18,171 nucleotides of DNA from DALYDP01 sp964541635 (GCA_964541635.1 CAZIQM010000020.1:1-18171), one strand, 5' to 3'. Shown: positions 1-7,531, counted from the stretch's first letter. Notes: generated by a model from the letters alone, not told the origin. Program-made: numbers and translations.

Positions 1-1
1 G

Positions 2-46
2 GCCGACGGCGCCGAGACCGCTCCCGTCGTCGATTTCAACGGATGA
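2..46 (+). CDS. 3' end of a probable LemA-family protein (partial)
   Basis: The window opens inside a gene. Reading back from the TGA at 44-46 gives a 14-residue tail, ADGAETAPVVDFNG. LemA-family proteins often end in a short acidic tail of this kind (APxVxF), and LemA genes commonly sit directly upstream of TPM-domain genes, as here. LemA proteins are membrane-anchored helical proteins facing outward, with no settled function. The stop overlaps the next start (ATGA at 43-46), which implies translational coupling. Only 14 codons are visible, so the identification rests on the tail and the neighbour. Confidence 0.55.
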   Translation, partial: ADGAETAPVVDFNG

Positions 47-921
47 CGATGCGCGGTTCCATGGTCGCCATCGCGCTCACGCTCCTCGTGCACGCGCACG
101 GGGCCTACGCCTACGACGCGCCGCCGAACGACGGCTTCGTGACGGACGCCATCGGATTGCTGTCCGCGTCCGACGAAGCGTCGCTCGAGCAACGGCTGCA
201 GGATTACGCGCGGCAAACGAGCAACGAAATCGCGATCCTCATCGTGAACGACCTGCAGGGCGAAGACATTCAGCAGGTCGGCGTGGAGGTGATGCGCGAA
301 TGGGGGATCGGCGACGCGCAAAAGAACGACGGCATTCTCATCCTCTTCAAGCAGAGCGACACGCTCGGCGACCGTGAAATGTACGTCGTGACCGGATACG
401 GCCTCGAGGGCGCGGTTCCGGACATCGTGGCGAAGGGCGTCATCGACCGCGACATCGTCCCGCGCTTCCAGGAAGGCGAGTACGCTCAGGGGTTCAGCGA
501 CGGCATCGACGCGCTGGAAAAACACATCGGGGGCGAATACACGGCCGACAGGTACGCGGCGTCTGCCGACGGCTGGGAACCGTTCCTTCTCTTCTTCCTC
601 TTCGCCTTCGGCAACGCGATCGCGGCCTACATGGGCCGCACGAAATCGTGGTGGTTCGGCGGCATCGTCGGGTTCGTCTTCGGCATCGTCCTGACCGTCC
701 TCTACGCGTGGTGGATTTCCATCCCCGTGCTCGTCGCCATCGGTTTATTGCTCGATTACATGCTGTCGCAGGCGGGATACGGCTCGAAACGGCGCGGAAG
801 GGGAGGACGCGGCGGTCCGTGGATGGGCGGTTCCGGCGGCTTCGGAAGCGGCTCCGGAGGGGGTTTCGGGGGCTTCGGTGGCGGATCGACGGGGGGTGGC
901 GGCGCCGTCAGCCGATGGTAG
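43..921 (+). CDS. TPM-domain (YgcG-type) exported membrane protein
   Basis: This 292-residue protein begins with a signal peptide (about residues 1-23, ending AYA). A TPM domain follows at about residues 28-160: VTDAIGLLS, then a helix and the EIAILIVNDL strand, then GDAQKNDGILILF and a VTGYGLEGAVPD segment, all hallmarks of the family. Two or three hydrophobic helices lie at about 180-240, followed by a basic stretch (SKRRGRGGRGG). The C-terminal tail is very Gly/Ser-rich, as is usual for YgcG-like proteins. TPM domains have been linked to envelope quality control, and to phosphatase activity in a plant relative; the bacterial role is unclear. The start overlaps the upstream stop as ATGA. 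A second ATG at 49 is a possible alternative start. Confidence 0.88.
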   Translation: MTMRGSMVAIALTLLVHAHGAYAYDAPPNDGFVTDAIGLLSASDEASLEQRLQDYARQTSNEIAILIVNDLQGEDIQQVGVEVMREWGIGDAQKNDGILILFKQSDTLGDREMYVVTGYGLEGAVPDIVAKGVIDRDIVPRFQEGEYAQGFSDGIDALEKHIGGEYTADRYAASADGWEPFLLFFLFAFGNAIAAYMGRTKSWWFGGIVGFVFGIVLTVLYAWWISIPVLVAIGLLLDYMLSQAGYGSKRRGRGGRGGPWMGGSGGFGSGSGGGFGGFGGGSTGGGGAVSRW

Positions 922-931
922 AATCGCTTTC

Positions 932-1822
932 ATGAAAGCATCCCTCCAACGTTTCTCGTCTTTCGTCGTCCTCTGCGGCATGTGTTCGCCGTTCGCCGCG
1001 TCCGCCGCCGGTCTCACGGTCACCCAGCAGGGCGTCGTGTCGGCATCCGCCCCGAAGGGCGCCCAGCGCGCCGTCTTCCTCGAAGCCTCCCTTTCGGCCG
1101 ATTGCGACAAAGACGTGACCGTCGATTCGGTGTTCGTCCGCCACCGCGGACTCGGCGAGGCGACGGACCTCGAGCGCGTGTATGCGACGGAGGGGGAAAC
1201 GCGCCTGACGCACACCCGTTCGCTCGATTCCTCCGATAGGACGGCGACGGTCGACTTCAACCCGGCGTTGACCGTGAAGGCGTGCACCACGAAGCGCATC
1301 CAAATCCGCGGCGATTTCTCGGCCGAAGCGGCCGTCGCGGGCCAACACGGGCTCATCATCGAGTCCGTCGAAGCGAGCGCACCCGTGACACTGTCCTCGG
1401 CCACGGCGACCACGATCACCACGCGCCCGCTCCCGACCGGGACCGTCAGCGCGACGTTCCTCCCCCTTCCGAGGGCCTTGATGTTCGGTAAGAACCGGAC
1501 GATCGCGAAATTCCGCCTGGAGGCCGACAAAGTCGCGAACCAGGACATTTCCGCCGTCACCTTCACGAACGCCGGCAAGGCGAGGGACGGCGACCTCGCG
1601 AACGTGCGCGTCGTCGACCGGAAGGGCAACACGCTCACGGACACGGCCGCGACGCTCGACGGCGACCGCGTGCGCCTGACGTTCGATCCCGCGCTGCGGC
1701 TCGACAGCAACAACGACGTCCTGCTCGAGCTCAAAGCCGACATCACGGCCAGCAAACGCCGCACGATCCGCTTCACGCTCGAAGAGCCGTCGGACCTGGA
1801 AGCCTCCGTCCGCGCACGCTGA
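932..1822 (+). CDS. Secreted two-repeat beta-sandwich-like protein, unknown function
   Basis: The protein has 296 residues. The chosen ATG at 932 lies 10 bases after the TPM stop and gives a clean signal peptide (MKASLQRF, a hydrophobic core, then AASAA at about residue 25). A start further upstream in the same frame would overlap the previous gene and spoil the signal. The mature part has two related halves. Each runs 'V(D/S)SV-F/T-x-N/R', an acidic segment, a DL-x-x-V/R-V strand, a TATVDFNPAL or VRLTFDPAL strand, and a final 'I-Q-I/LELKADI' strand. This looks like an internal duplication of an all-beta domain. Such extracellular repeats are common in surface proteins. No enzyme motif is seen. 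Confidence 0.75.
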   Translation: MKASLQRFSSFVVLCGMCSPFAASAAGLTVTQQGVVSASAPKGAQRAVFLEASLSADCDKDVTVDSVFVRHRGLGEATDLERVYATEGETRLTHTRSLDSSDRTATVDFNPALTVKACTTKRIQIRGDFSAEAAVAGQHGLIIESVEASAPVTLSSATATTITTRPLPTGTVSATFLPLPRALMFGKNRTIAKFRLEADKVANQDISAVTFTNAGKARDGDLANVRVVDRKGNTLTDTAATLDGDRVRLTFDPALRLDSNNDVLLELKADITASKRRTIRFTLEEPSDLEASVRAR

Positions 1823-1866
1823 ATCGCTCGCGCCCCGTTTCGGCTTCTGGCACACTGCTCTCCGGC

Positions 1867-2733
1867 ATGAAAACCGGGCAAAAACACCGTTTCGTGTTCG
1901 TGGCAGCGTTGCTGCTCGCTTCGTGTGCCCCGCGCCCGCACGAGGACCCGTCGGTCGTCCTCGAGCGCGCCGCCACCGCGGCCCGCCAATTGCAATCCGC
2001 TTCGTTCGACGGCAGTTTTTCGTACCGCTCGTCGAATCCCGAATTTTCGGTTTCCGGAACGACGACGGGGACGATGGCCGACGGCGGGCGCCAGTTGTCG
2101 TTCAACCTCTCGGGCGACATGACCATGCCCGCGGACGGCCCCGACCAGACGGTGTCGATCGACGCGGACGTCATCGTCGCCGACGAAAACGAAACGTACC
2201 TGCGCGTCGATAAAATGGAAGGCAGCGTCCTGATGCTCCCGGGCATCGGGCTGATTCCCGCCGAGATGAAGCACACGTGGTTCAGCATGATCACCGCGAG
2301 CGGTTCGACGTCCGTGACGCCCGATCCCTCGCTGCTCGAACTCCAGACGGAAACGTTGTCCGTCGAACGTGACCGCAGCTTCCAGGACGTCGGCGGCCAC
2401 GACTGTTACGTCTACGACGTGACGCTCGACCCCGCGAAGTTCCTCGCGTTCCTCGAGCGCACCGCCGAAGAGCGCAAGCAACCGTTCAAGCGTGAGGAAG
2501 CCCAAGCGTTCATCGATTCGATCGACGCGCACGGCACCGTGTGGATCGACGCGGAGACGTCCGTCATCCGCAGCATTTCCTGGCAACTGAAGAACACCCC
2601 GGGCCATGACGACATGTCCGCGTCGTTCACCCTCACCTTCGCCGACCACGACGTGCCGGTCGAAATCGCGCCGCCCGCCGACGCGGTTCCGCTAACCGAC
2701 GCGATGGCCGATACCCCGCTGCCCCTCTTCTGA
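1867..2733 (+). CDS. Lipoprotein with LppX/LolA-like features
   Basis: The protein has 288 residues with a type II signal peptide and a lipobox LASC; the lipidated Cys is residue 20. The rest alternates strand-like segments: 'ARQLQSASFDGSFSYRSS', 'ETYLRVDKMEGS', 'GGHDCYVYDVTLD', 'GTVWIDAETSVIRSISWQL' and 'ASFTLTFADH'. This order (a helix, then antiparallel strands ending 'V-W-ID-x-x-T-x-V-I-R') resembles the LppX/LprG and LolA-type lipid-binding lipoprotein fold. That is a fold-level impression and not a family assignment. The stop overlaps the next start by one base (TGATG at 2731-2735), so the PKD gene downstream is probably coupled to it. Confidence 0.72.
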   Translation: MKTGQKHRFVFVAALLLASCAPRPHEDPSVVLERAATAARQLQSASFDGSFSYRSSNPEFSVSGTTTGTMADGGRQLSFNLSGDMTMPADGPDQTVSIDADVIVADENETYLRVDKMEGSVLMLPGIGLIPAEMKHTWFSMITASGSTSVTPDPSLLELQTETLSVERDRSFQDVGGHDCYVYDVTLDPAKFLAFLERTAEERKQPFKREEAQAFIDSIDAHGTVWIDAETSVIRSISWQLKNTPGHDDMSASFTLTFADHDVPVEIAPPADAVPLTDAMADTPLPLF

Positions 2734-4742
2734 TGGTCGTGAATCCCGTTCCGCTCGACGGCGTCTCCGCCCCGAACCCCGAGGCCGAAGCGGCGCGCCC
2801 GGCGCCGAAAGCGCCCGTTCCGCCGGCCGTGCGCCGTTGGAAAGGACTCCTCCTCGTCGCGCTCGTCACGCTCTACGTCGTGTACGGCGGATGGTCCGTC
2901 GCGCTCATGGGCATCCTGCCCTCCAACGACCCCTCGTTGAAACAACTGCCGCTGCTCGGCGTGCTCGTCGCATTGTGCGGCGCGCTCCTGTTCGTCGGCA
3001 TCGGCGCCATCATGGTGCAACGCATCTCGCTGTCGCAGGCGGATCCCCGTTCGAGGATCGGCGCGTTGGCGAAAGTCGCCGCGGCGGTGCTGCCCGGACT
3101 CCTCCTCAGCGGAGCCGTGCCGCTCGTGACGATGCGGCAGCTCCCGATCGTCCTGAAGATCGTCGCGCCCACGGCGCAGCAGGACATGGTCGCGCCCGTG
3201 TCGATGACGTTCAGCGTCCAGGACGAACTCGCCGGCCTCGCCGCGTCGGGCTTCGTGCCCGTCGAGTACCGCTGGGACGTGAACAACGACCGCAAGACCG
3301 ACCAGGAAACGAACGTGCCGGAATTGACCGCCACCTTCGAACGCGAAGGGGCCTACACGGTCGCGGTCGTCATGTTCGGGGCCGACGGAAGCCAAAAAAG
3401 CGCCACCAAGTCGTTCGTGATCCGCGAATCGGTCTTCAAGGTCACGCCCACGCCCCCGGTGGTCGACCGCGTCTCCGTCTTCAGCTTGGCCCATCTGTAC
3501 CCGCAAGAAGGCACGGTGAAAGAGGTCCAGTGGGATTTCAACGGCGACGGCGTGGTGGACGACAAGACGAGCTCCCTCGAAGTGTCGCACACGTTCTTCG
3601 AAGTTGGCACGGAGACGGTCACCGCGAAGGTGATGCTCCAGAACAACACGGAAACGTCGTTCGAGCGCACGGTCACCGTGGTCGAACAGCCGCCGTTGCC
3701 GTTCCCGGTCACGCTGAAGACCGAACCGCGCACGCTCATCGGAACGCCGCCGTTCCCCGTGCTCTTCTCGATCACCAGCGACATCGTCCCCGCGAAAGTG
3801 GAATGGGACTTCGGCGACGGCAAGACGGACGAAGGAATGAAAATCGCCCACACCTTCGACAAGAAGGGGACGTTCCCCGTGAACGTGAAGGTGTACTCGT
3901 CCAGCGGCGTGGTCGCCGAGCTCCAGACCCCCGTCCGCATGGTCGACATGCTGCGCTTGAACGACCTCACCTTCGAAGGCACGCCGGCGTTCAAGGGCGG
4001 CGACCGCATCGAAGGCGAAGTACCGATGTCGCTCAACCTGACGCCAAAAACCGCGACGCCGTTCATCGTCTTCCAGTGGGAAGCGCCCGACGCCACGGAA
4101 GTCGGCTCGACGGACACGACGCTCCAAGCCATCTACCGCCGCGAAGGCACGTACAACGTCACGCTCATCGCGCAGGACCTGGAAGACCACGTGCTGCGCA
4201 TGCCGATCACGGTGACGGTGAAACCGGCGACCGAATCGCTCGTCATCACGATGGATCCCGAAACGGGCGTCGCGCCGTTGCCCGTGAAGTTCGACGCCTC
4301 CGAGTCGTTCATCCCCGGCGAGACCATCACGGGCTTCGTGTGGAACTACGGCGACGGCACCGACGACCAGTTCGGCGGCGCCCGCGGTGAACACACGTAC
4401 CAGAAGGAAGGCACCTACACGATTTCGCTCACGGTGCGGACGACCTCCGGCAAGAACTACTCGACGCAGAAAACCCTCATCGTGCGCGAGCCGTTGCTCC
4501 GCGCGTGCATCACGCCCAGCCGCATCAAGGGCACCGTGCCGATGGGCGTCGAGTTCACCTCCGGCTGTTCCGTCGGGGAGCCGACGTCGTACGCGTGGGA
4601 CTTCGGCGACGGCACCGTCAGCGACCAAAAAGACATCATCCACGTCTTCGAAAAGGCCGGCACGTACGTCGTGAAATTGACCGTGAAACAAGCCGAAGCC
4701 TCCCACACCGCCACCGTTTCCATTACCGCCACCGCGCCATGA
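2733..4742 (+). CDS. Membrane-anchored protein with six PKD-type repeats
   Basis: The protein has 669 residues. The N-terminus has a Pro/Ala-rich cytoplasmic segment (about 1-35) and then three hydrophobic helices (about 37-60, 70-93, 108-130). The remainder consists of PKD-like domains. Their signature Trp recurs at about residues 181, 267, 358, 449, 537 and 622, a regular 85-91-residue period. Good motif matches are WDFNGDG, WDFGDG (twice) and WNYGDG, each followed by a 'H-T/V-F-x-x-x-G-T-x-x-V-x-V' strand. Repeats 1 (WDVNND) and 4 (WEAPDA) are degenerate. PKD domains are beta-sandwich, usually extracellular, spacer or adhesion modules. The gene lies between a lipoprotein gene and a microprotein gene, which it overlaps on both sides. 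Confidence 0.85.
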   Translation: MVVNPVPLDGVSAPNPEAEAARPAPKAPVPPAVRRWKGLLLVALVTLYVVYGGWSVALMGILPSNDPSLKQLPLLGVLVALCGALLFVGIGAIMVQRISLSQADPRSRIGALAKVAAAVLPGLLLSGAVPLVTMRQLPIVLKIVAPTAQQDMVAPVSMTFSVQDELAGLAASGFVPVEYRWDVNNDRKTDQETNVPELTATFEREGAYTVAVVMFGADGSQKSATKSFVIRESVFKVTPTPPVVDRVSVFSLAHLYPQEGTVKEVQWDFNGDGVVDDKTSSLEVSHTFFEVGTETVTAKVMLQNNTETSFERTVTVVEQPPLPFPVTLKTEPRTLIGTPPFPVLFSITSDIVPAKVEWDFGDGKTDEGMKIAHTFDKKGTFPVNVKVYSSSGVVAELQTPVRMVDMLRLNDLTFEGTPAFKGGDRIEGEVPMSLNLTPKTATPFIVFQWEAPDATEVGSTDTTLQAIYRREGTYNVTLIAQDLEDHVLRMPITVTVKPATESLVITMDPETGVAPLPVKFDASESFIPGETITGFVWNYGDGTDDQFGGARGEHTYQKEGTYTISLTVRTTSGKNYSTQKTLIVREPLLRACITPSRIKGTVPMGVEFTSGCSVGEPTSYAWDFGDGTVSDQKDIIHVFEKAGTYVVKLTVKQAEASHTATVSITATAP

Positions 4743-4825
4743 AGCAGAAACGCATCATCCAGGTTTTCGCCGTTTTGGGCATTTTGGGCATCGTTGCCAC
4801 GGCGATCCTGCCTCTTCTCCAGTAA
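4739..4825 (+). CDS. 28-residue single-helix membrane microprotein
   Basis: A very short gene whose ATG overlaps the stop of the PKD gene (ATGA at 4739-4742). The product starts MKQKR, a basic membrane-entry segment, continues with one hydrophobic helix of about 20 residues (residues 6-26), and ends PLLQ. This charge pattern is typical of a single-pass membrane peptide. The overlap with the upstream stop and the helix composition support it as real. No family is recognised. It might be a partner of the PKD protein; this is inferred from position only. Confidence 0.6.
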   Translation: MKQKRIIQVFAVLGILGIVATAILPLLQ

Positions 4826-4868
4826 AAGGCTCCCTTTCGGCCCGGAAAACCGCTACGCTGCGCGTCCG

Positions 4869-5729
4869 ATGCGTCACGGCTTTTTGCTCATCGACAAACC
4901 GAAGGGCCCCACGAGCCACGATGCCGTCCATCGCGTGCGGAAAGCCCTTTCCGAGCGCGACATTGGCCATTTGGGCACGCTCGATCCGGCCGCATCCGGG
5001 TTGCTCGTGCTCGCGGTGGGAAGCAAGGCCCTGAAGGTGATCGAGTTCTTCAACGGCCTCCACAAGGAGTACCTCGCGGACGTCCGTTTCGGCGCCGTCA
5101 GCACCACCTACGATGCGGAAGGCGTGCTCGAGAAAGTGCCAGCCAAACCGGGCTGGACCGTTCCGGACAAAGACGACGTCGGGCGCGTGTTGCAACAGCG
5201 CTTCGTGGGGAAAATCGAACAGACGCCGCCGAGCCACAGCGCGGTGCACGTTGCGGGCGTGCGCGCGTACGAGTTGGCGCGGAAAGGGATCGAGGTCGAG
5301 ATGCCGAAACGCTCCGTGGAGATCGACGCGTGCGACGTCGTGTCGTACGACTACCCGCACCTGCGCCTCCGCGTGCAGTGCGGCAGCGGCACGTACATCC
5401 GTTCGTTGGCCCACGACCTGGGCGACGTGCTCCGGTGCGGCGCGTACCTCGAAAACCTGCGCCGCACGATGGTGGGCGAATGGAACGTCGAATCCGCCGT
5501 TCCGGTCGACGACGCCAAGTGGACCGACGTGCTGCCGTTGAAAGACGTGCTGCACGCGCTCCCGCGCATCGACGTCGGTTCCGAGGAGGTCGAGGACCTG
5601 CGCCACGGCCGGAAGATCAAGCGCGAGGTTTCCGCGGGCACGTGGGCCTGGTACGACGGCCTGCCCGTGGCGGTGCTGGTTCCGGCGAAAGACGGCAGCC
5701 AGATGGCGCAGCCGAGGAAGGTGTTGTGA
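4869..5729 (+). CDS. truB: tRNA pseudouridine(55) synthase TruB
   Basis: TruB converts U55 of the T loop of tRNAs to pseudouridine in the cytoplasm. The protein has 286 residues, a normal length. The N-terminus has GFLLIDKPKGPTSHDAV. The catalytic Asp is residue 39 in GHLGTLDPAASGLL. Further family segments are KEYLADVRFG, QTPPSHSAVHVAGVRAYELAR, and CGSGTYIRSLAHDLG with the conserved SGTYIRSLA. A TruB C-terminal domain follows. The ATG at 4869 is preferred because the family N-terminus starts there; an in-frame extension to 4794 would add non-homologous residues. It lies 43 bases after the microprotein gene on the same strand and may share its transcript. Confidence 0.97.
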   Translation: MRHGFLLIDKPKGPTSHDAVHRVRKALSERDIGHLGTLDPAASGLLVLAVGSKALKVIEFFNGLHKEYLADVRFGAVSTTYDAEGVLEKVPAKPGWTVPDKDDVGRVLQQRFVGKIEQTPPSHSAVHVAGVRAYELARKGIEVEMPKRSVEIDACDVVSYDYPHLRLRVQCGSGTYIRSLAHDLGDVLRCGAYLENLRRTMVGEWNVESAVPVDDAKWTDVLPLKDVLHALPRIDVGSEEVEDLRHGRKIKREVSAGTWAWYDGLPVAVLVPAKDGSQMAQPRKVL

Positions 5730-5732
5730 TGA

Positions 5733-5808
5733 TGGTGGACCGGGTGGGACTTGAACCCACGACCAATTGCTTAAGAGGCAACTGCTCTACCAACTGAGCT
5801 ACCGATCC
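5733..5808 (-). tRNA. tRNA-Lys (anticodon CTT)
   Basis: On the minus strand the sequence folds as a full cloverleaf. The acceptor GGATCGG pairs with CCGGTCC, including a T4-G69 wobble. The D arm is GCTC/GAGC with loop AGTTGGTA. The anticodon stem is GTTGC/GCAAT with loop CTCTTAA, so the anticodon is CTT. The T arm is GTGGG/CCCAC with loop TTCAAGT. The discriminator is A, and the CCA tail is encoded (5733-5735 on the plus strand reads tgg). It lies head-on against truB, 3 bases past its stop. Confidence 0.97.
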
Positions 5809-5836
5809 GAAGGTGTGAAACGCGCGACGGTTTCGA

Positions 5837-5903
5837 TGATGGACCGAGCAGGTTCCGTTTTTCGTCTCGCGCAAGCGCTCGACGGCAACTGAGCTACCGA
5901 TCC
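5837..5903 (-). pseudogene. Decayed tRNA-Lys-like copy
   Basis: Upstream of tRNA-Lys on the minus strand is a 67-base tRNA-like remnant. Its first 18 bases (5886-5903) are identical to the 5' end of tRNA-Lys (5791-5808). Its 3' end (TCGGTCC, A, then TCA where CCA is expected) can still form a 7-pair acceptor stem with the 5' end, and a GCTC/GAGC D stem is retained. The anticodon arm and T arm are not recognisable, and the D loop is enlarged to 10 bases. This looks like a duplicated or recombined tRNA gene that has lost function. An att-type scar is an alternative reading. Confidence 0.6.
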
Positions 5904-5954
5904 ACGGAAAGCTGCAAAAGGATACCAAAGGATTGGCCCAAGGCAATGATTCCT

Positions 5955-6503
5955 TTAGGCGAAATACTGGAGGATGAGGGGTAATTCGAGCACTCCGTCG
6001 CCATCGGAGAAATGGCCGAAGCCGGTCCGAATGTCCGGTTCCACGCCGAGCTTCGCCGCAAGATCAAGGCCCCGTTGCAGCGGCACGGCGTCATCGTCGT
6101 CGGAATGGATGACCACGAACGACGCACATACGGCTTTCACGCGTTCCCACGCGACCGGCTCGTCGAGGAACGATAAGAGTTCGTCGTATTCGGGTCCCAG
6201 CTCTTCGTAGAATCCCGCGACGAAGATCGCCTTTGCGACGCGATGCTCGTTCCCCAAGTTTTCAAGGTATCGAATCACGGCGATGCATCCAAGACTGTGC
6301 CCGATGAACACGTCGTCGGGACGCGGTTCTCCGACGGCCTGCGCAATTTCCGCGACCCACGCTATTTTGCGGGGATGGTTCGTATCGGGCATCTGCGGAA
6401 CGGTCACGGCAAAGCCCTTTTCTTGCAGCGTTTTTTTCGCCCAGGGTTTCCATCCGCCCGAGGGGTGCCCGCCGTAGCCGTGGATGATGAAGACACGGGA
6501 CAT
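5955..6503 (-). CDS. RBBP9/YdeN-family alpha/beta serine hydrolase
   Basis: This 182-residue protein is about the usual length of the small RBBP9/YdeN hydrolases. The family's N-terminal signature is present: VFIIHGYGG near residue 5, then a GGW and W-x-x-W region. The nucleophile elbow is GHSLGC with Ser70. The acidic residue is in the IHSDDDDAVPL segment (about 133-141), and the catalytic His is in GFGHFSD (His164). Substrate is unknown. The ATG at 6503 is chosen because the core fold starts right there; ATG at 6515 or 6530 are in frame but would add a short unconserved lead. It is divergent from the gene at 6577. Confidence 0.9.
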   Translation of the reverse strand: MSRVFIIHGYGGHPSGGWKPWAKKTLQEKGFAVTVPQMPDTNHPRKIAWVAEIAQAVGEPRPDDVFIGHSLGCIAVIRYLENLGNEHRVAKAIFVAGFYEELGPEYDELLSFLDEPVAWERVKAVCASFVVIHSDDDDAVPLQRGLDLAAKLGVEPDIRTGFGHFSDGDGVLELPLILQYFA

Positions 6504-6561
6504 GCGCTTGTGCATGCGGGATTGTAGCACTGCAGAGGAACTCGCTAAAAAAGCATTTTCG

Positions 6562-6576
6562 TGCTATAATAACTTA
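6562..6576 (+). promoter_or_regulatory. Extended -10 promoter of a leaderless transcript
   Basis: TG-C-TATAAT (6562-6570) is a perfect extended -10 box, and only 6 bases separate it from the ATG at 6577. Transcription would start at or within a base or two of the start codon, giving a leaderless mRNA. No good -35 box is seen, which fits an extended -10 promoter. The 12 bases TGCTATAATAAC recur exactly in the VanW-gene promoter on the other strand at 14650-14666. Confidence 0.75.
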
Positions 6577-7467
6577 ATGGATTCGTTGCCCGAACGGCCG
6601 CTGGACGCGCAGGAGCTTCGTGAATCTTTCGAGGGATTCACGATTTCATTTGAGTCGATCGATCCGAAGGCTACAGACGTCGAGCGATACATCCAGTCTC
6701 ATGCGGAGGACATCTATAAGCGGATACGCGGTGATGCCGCTGCGTGGGGGAAGGCGCATGATTTGTGGTTTCGCCACGGAAAGCTCAACGCTGGATTTGC
6801 GTATGATTTCACGCTCGACGAGATGTCTGTGCGCGTGTCGATGCACATGCGTGGCGGGAAGCTCGATACGCATGTCAGCGTGCATTCCGCAGAGTGGTAT
6901 CAACGGCGTACCACAGAAATGCGTGAATTGTTCGGCAAGCGCGACGTAGTGACGAATCGAGGAGCCTTTTGCTCCGTCGACCAACTCGGATGCTCCATGG
7001 CCGTGCATCCGATGAAAGAATTCGTGAAAAAGCAGCAGTTCGATCCTTCCGGAATCGTTGACGCGCTGGACCAAGGGCTTGATACGAACGTCATCGAACT
7101 CGTGCGACTGTTGAACGAAATTGGTATCCATACGAAGTCATCCTGCGGCGGACATGCCGAGGACGGCCGAATGCCGTATCTGCACGTATCCAGCGAAACA
7201 ATGAAGGAAGCGGTTTCGCTCTTCCTCTCATGGAAAGATGCAGGCGGACTCCCGTACGTCGTAATGCCTCTTGGCCAACTCGTCACGAGCATCAGGATAG
7301 AACCGCCCCCGGGAACGTCCTTGCAAGCGGCTCAAGCAGACTTGGATAAGCTGACGGATTTCCTTTCTTCGAAAGCTGGAGCTACGCCGTTTCACCGTTT
7401 GTCATTCGGGGAAATGCGCCATCGCATCGGACGCAGCGTCCGGGGATGGTTCGGGGAAAACGCATAG
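6577..7467 (+). CDS. Unknown protein with an SCGGH-type Cys/His segment
   Basis: The protein has 296 residues; no signal peptide or membrane helix is seen, so it is probably cytoplasmic. The start at 6577 is set by the promoter just upstream; an in-frame extension to 6484 would run through the promoter. A mixed alpha/beta N-terminal part (about 1-150) is followed by a recognisable segment at about 165-215: 'DTNVIELVRLLNEIGIHTKSSCGGH', then 'PYLHVSSETMKEAVSLF'. This pattern (helix, 'T-x-SSCGGH', 'PY-x-x-V' strand) appears in several uncharacterised proteins and superficially recalls the SC motif of TYW3-type wybutosine proteins, though the match is too weak for a name. A role in chemistry or metal binding by the Cys/His pair is conjecture. 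Confidence 0.72.
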   Translation: MDSLPERPLDAQELRESFEGFTISFESIDPKATDVERYIQSHAEDIYKRIRGDAAAWGKAHDLWFRHGKLNAGFAYDFTLDEMSVRVSMHMRGGKLDTHVSVHSAEWYQRRTTEMRELFGKRDVVTNRGAFCSVDQLGCSMAVHPMKEFVKKQQFDPSGIVDALDQGLDTNVIELVRLLNEIGIHTKSSCGGHAEDGRMPYLHVSSETMKEAVSLFLSWKDAGGLPYVVMPLGQLVTSIRIEPPPGTSLQAAQADLDKLTDFLSSKAGATPFHRLSFGEMRHRIGRSVRGWFGENA

Positions 7468-7469
7468 CA

Positions 7470-7497
7470 AAAGGCCCCTCCCGGGGCCCTTTGTCCC
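7470..7497. terminator. Bidirectional intrinsic terminator
   Basis: A GC-rich hairpin, AAAGGCCCC (7470-7478), loop TCCC, then GGGGCCCTTT with one bulged C (7483-7492), lies just after the stop at 7467. The stem ends in A/T tracts on both sides, so it can also serve the minus-strand gene ending at 7553. Confidence 0.75.
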
Positions 7498-7505
7498 TTA
7501 CACCT

Positions 7506-7531
7506 CCGATGGGTGTGAGCCGATGGTGTGT
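7506..7531. repeat. Short imperfect direct repeat
   Basis: CCGATGGGTGTG (7506-7517) and CCGATGGTGTG (7521-7531) differ by one missing G. They lie between the terminator and the 3' end of the minus-strand gene at 7553. Role unknown; possibly a slippage product. Confidence 0.4.

Noticed and set aside
745..2649. Long open frame on the minus strand opposite the envelope genes
   Set aside because: It is antisense to three well-supported genes, is Arg/His/Gly-rich with no domain, and arises from GC-rich codon use. Similar frames at 2412-4706, 13355-14779 and 15937-17211 were dropped for the same reason.
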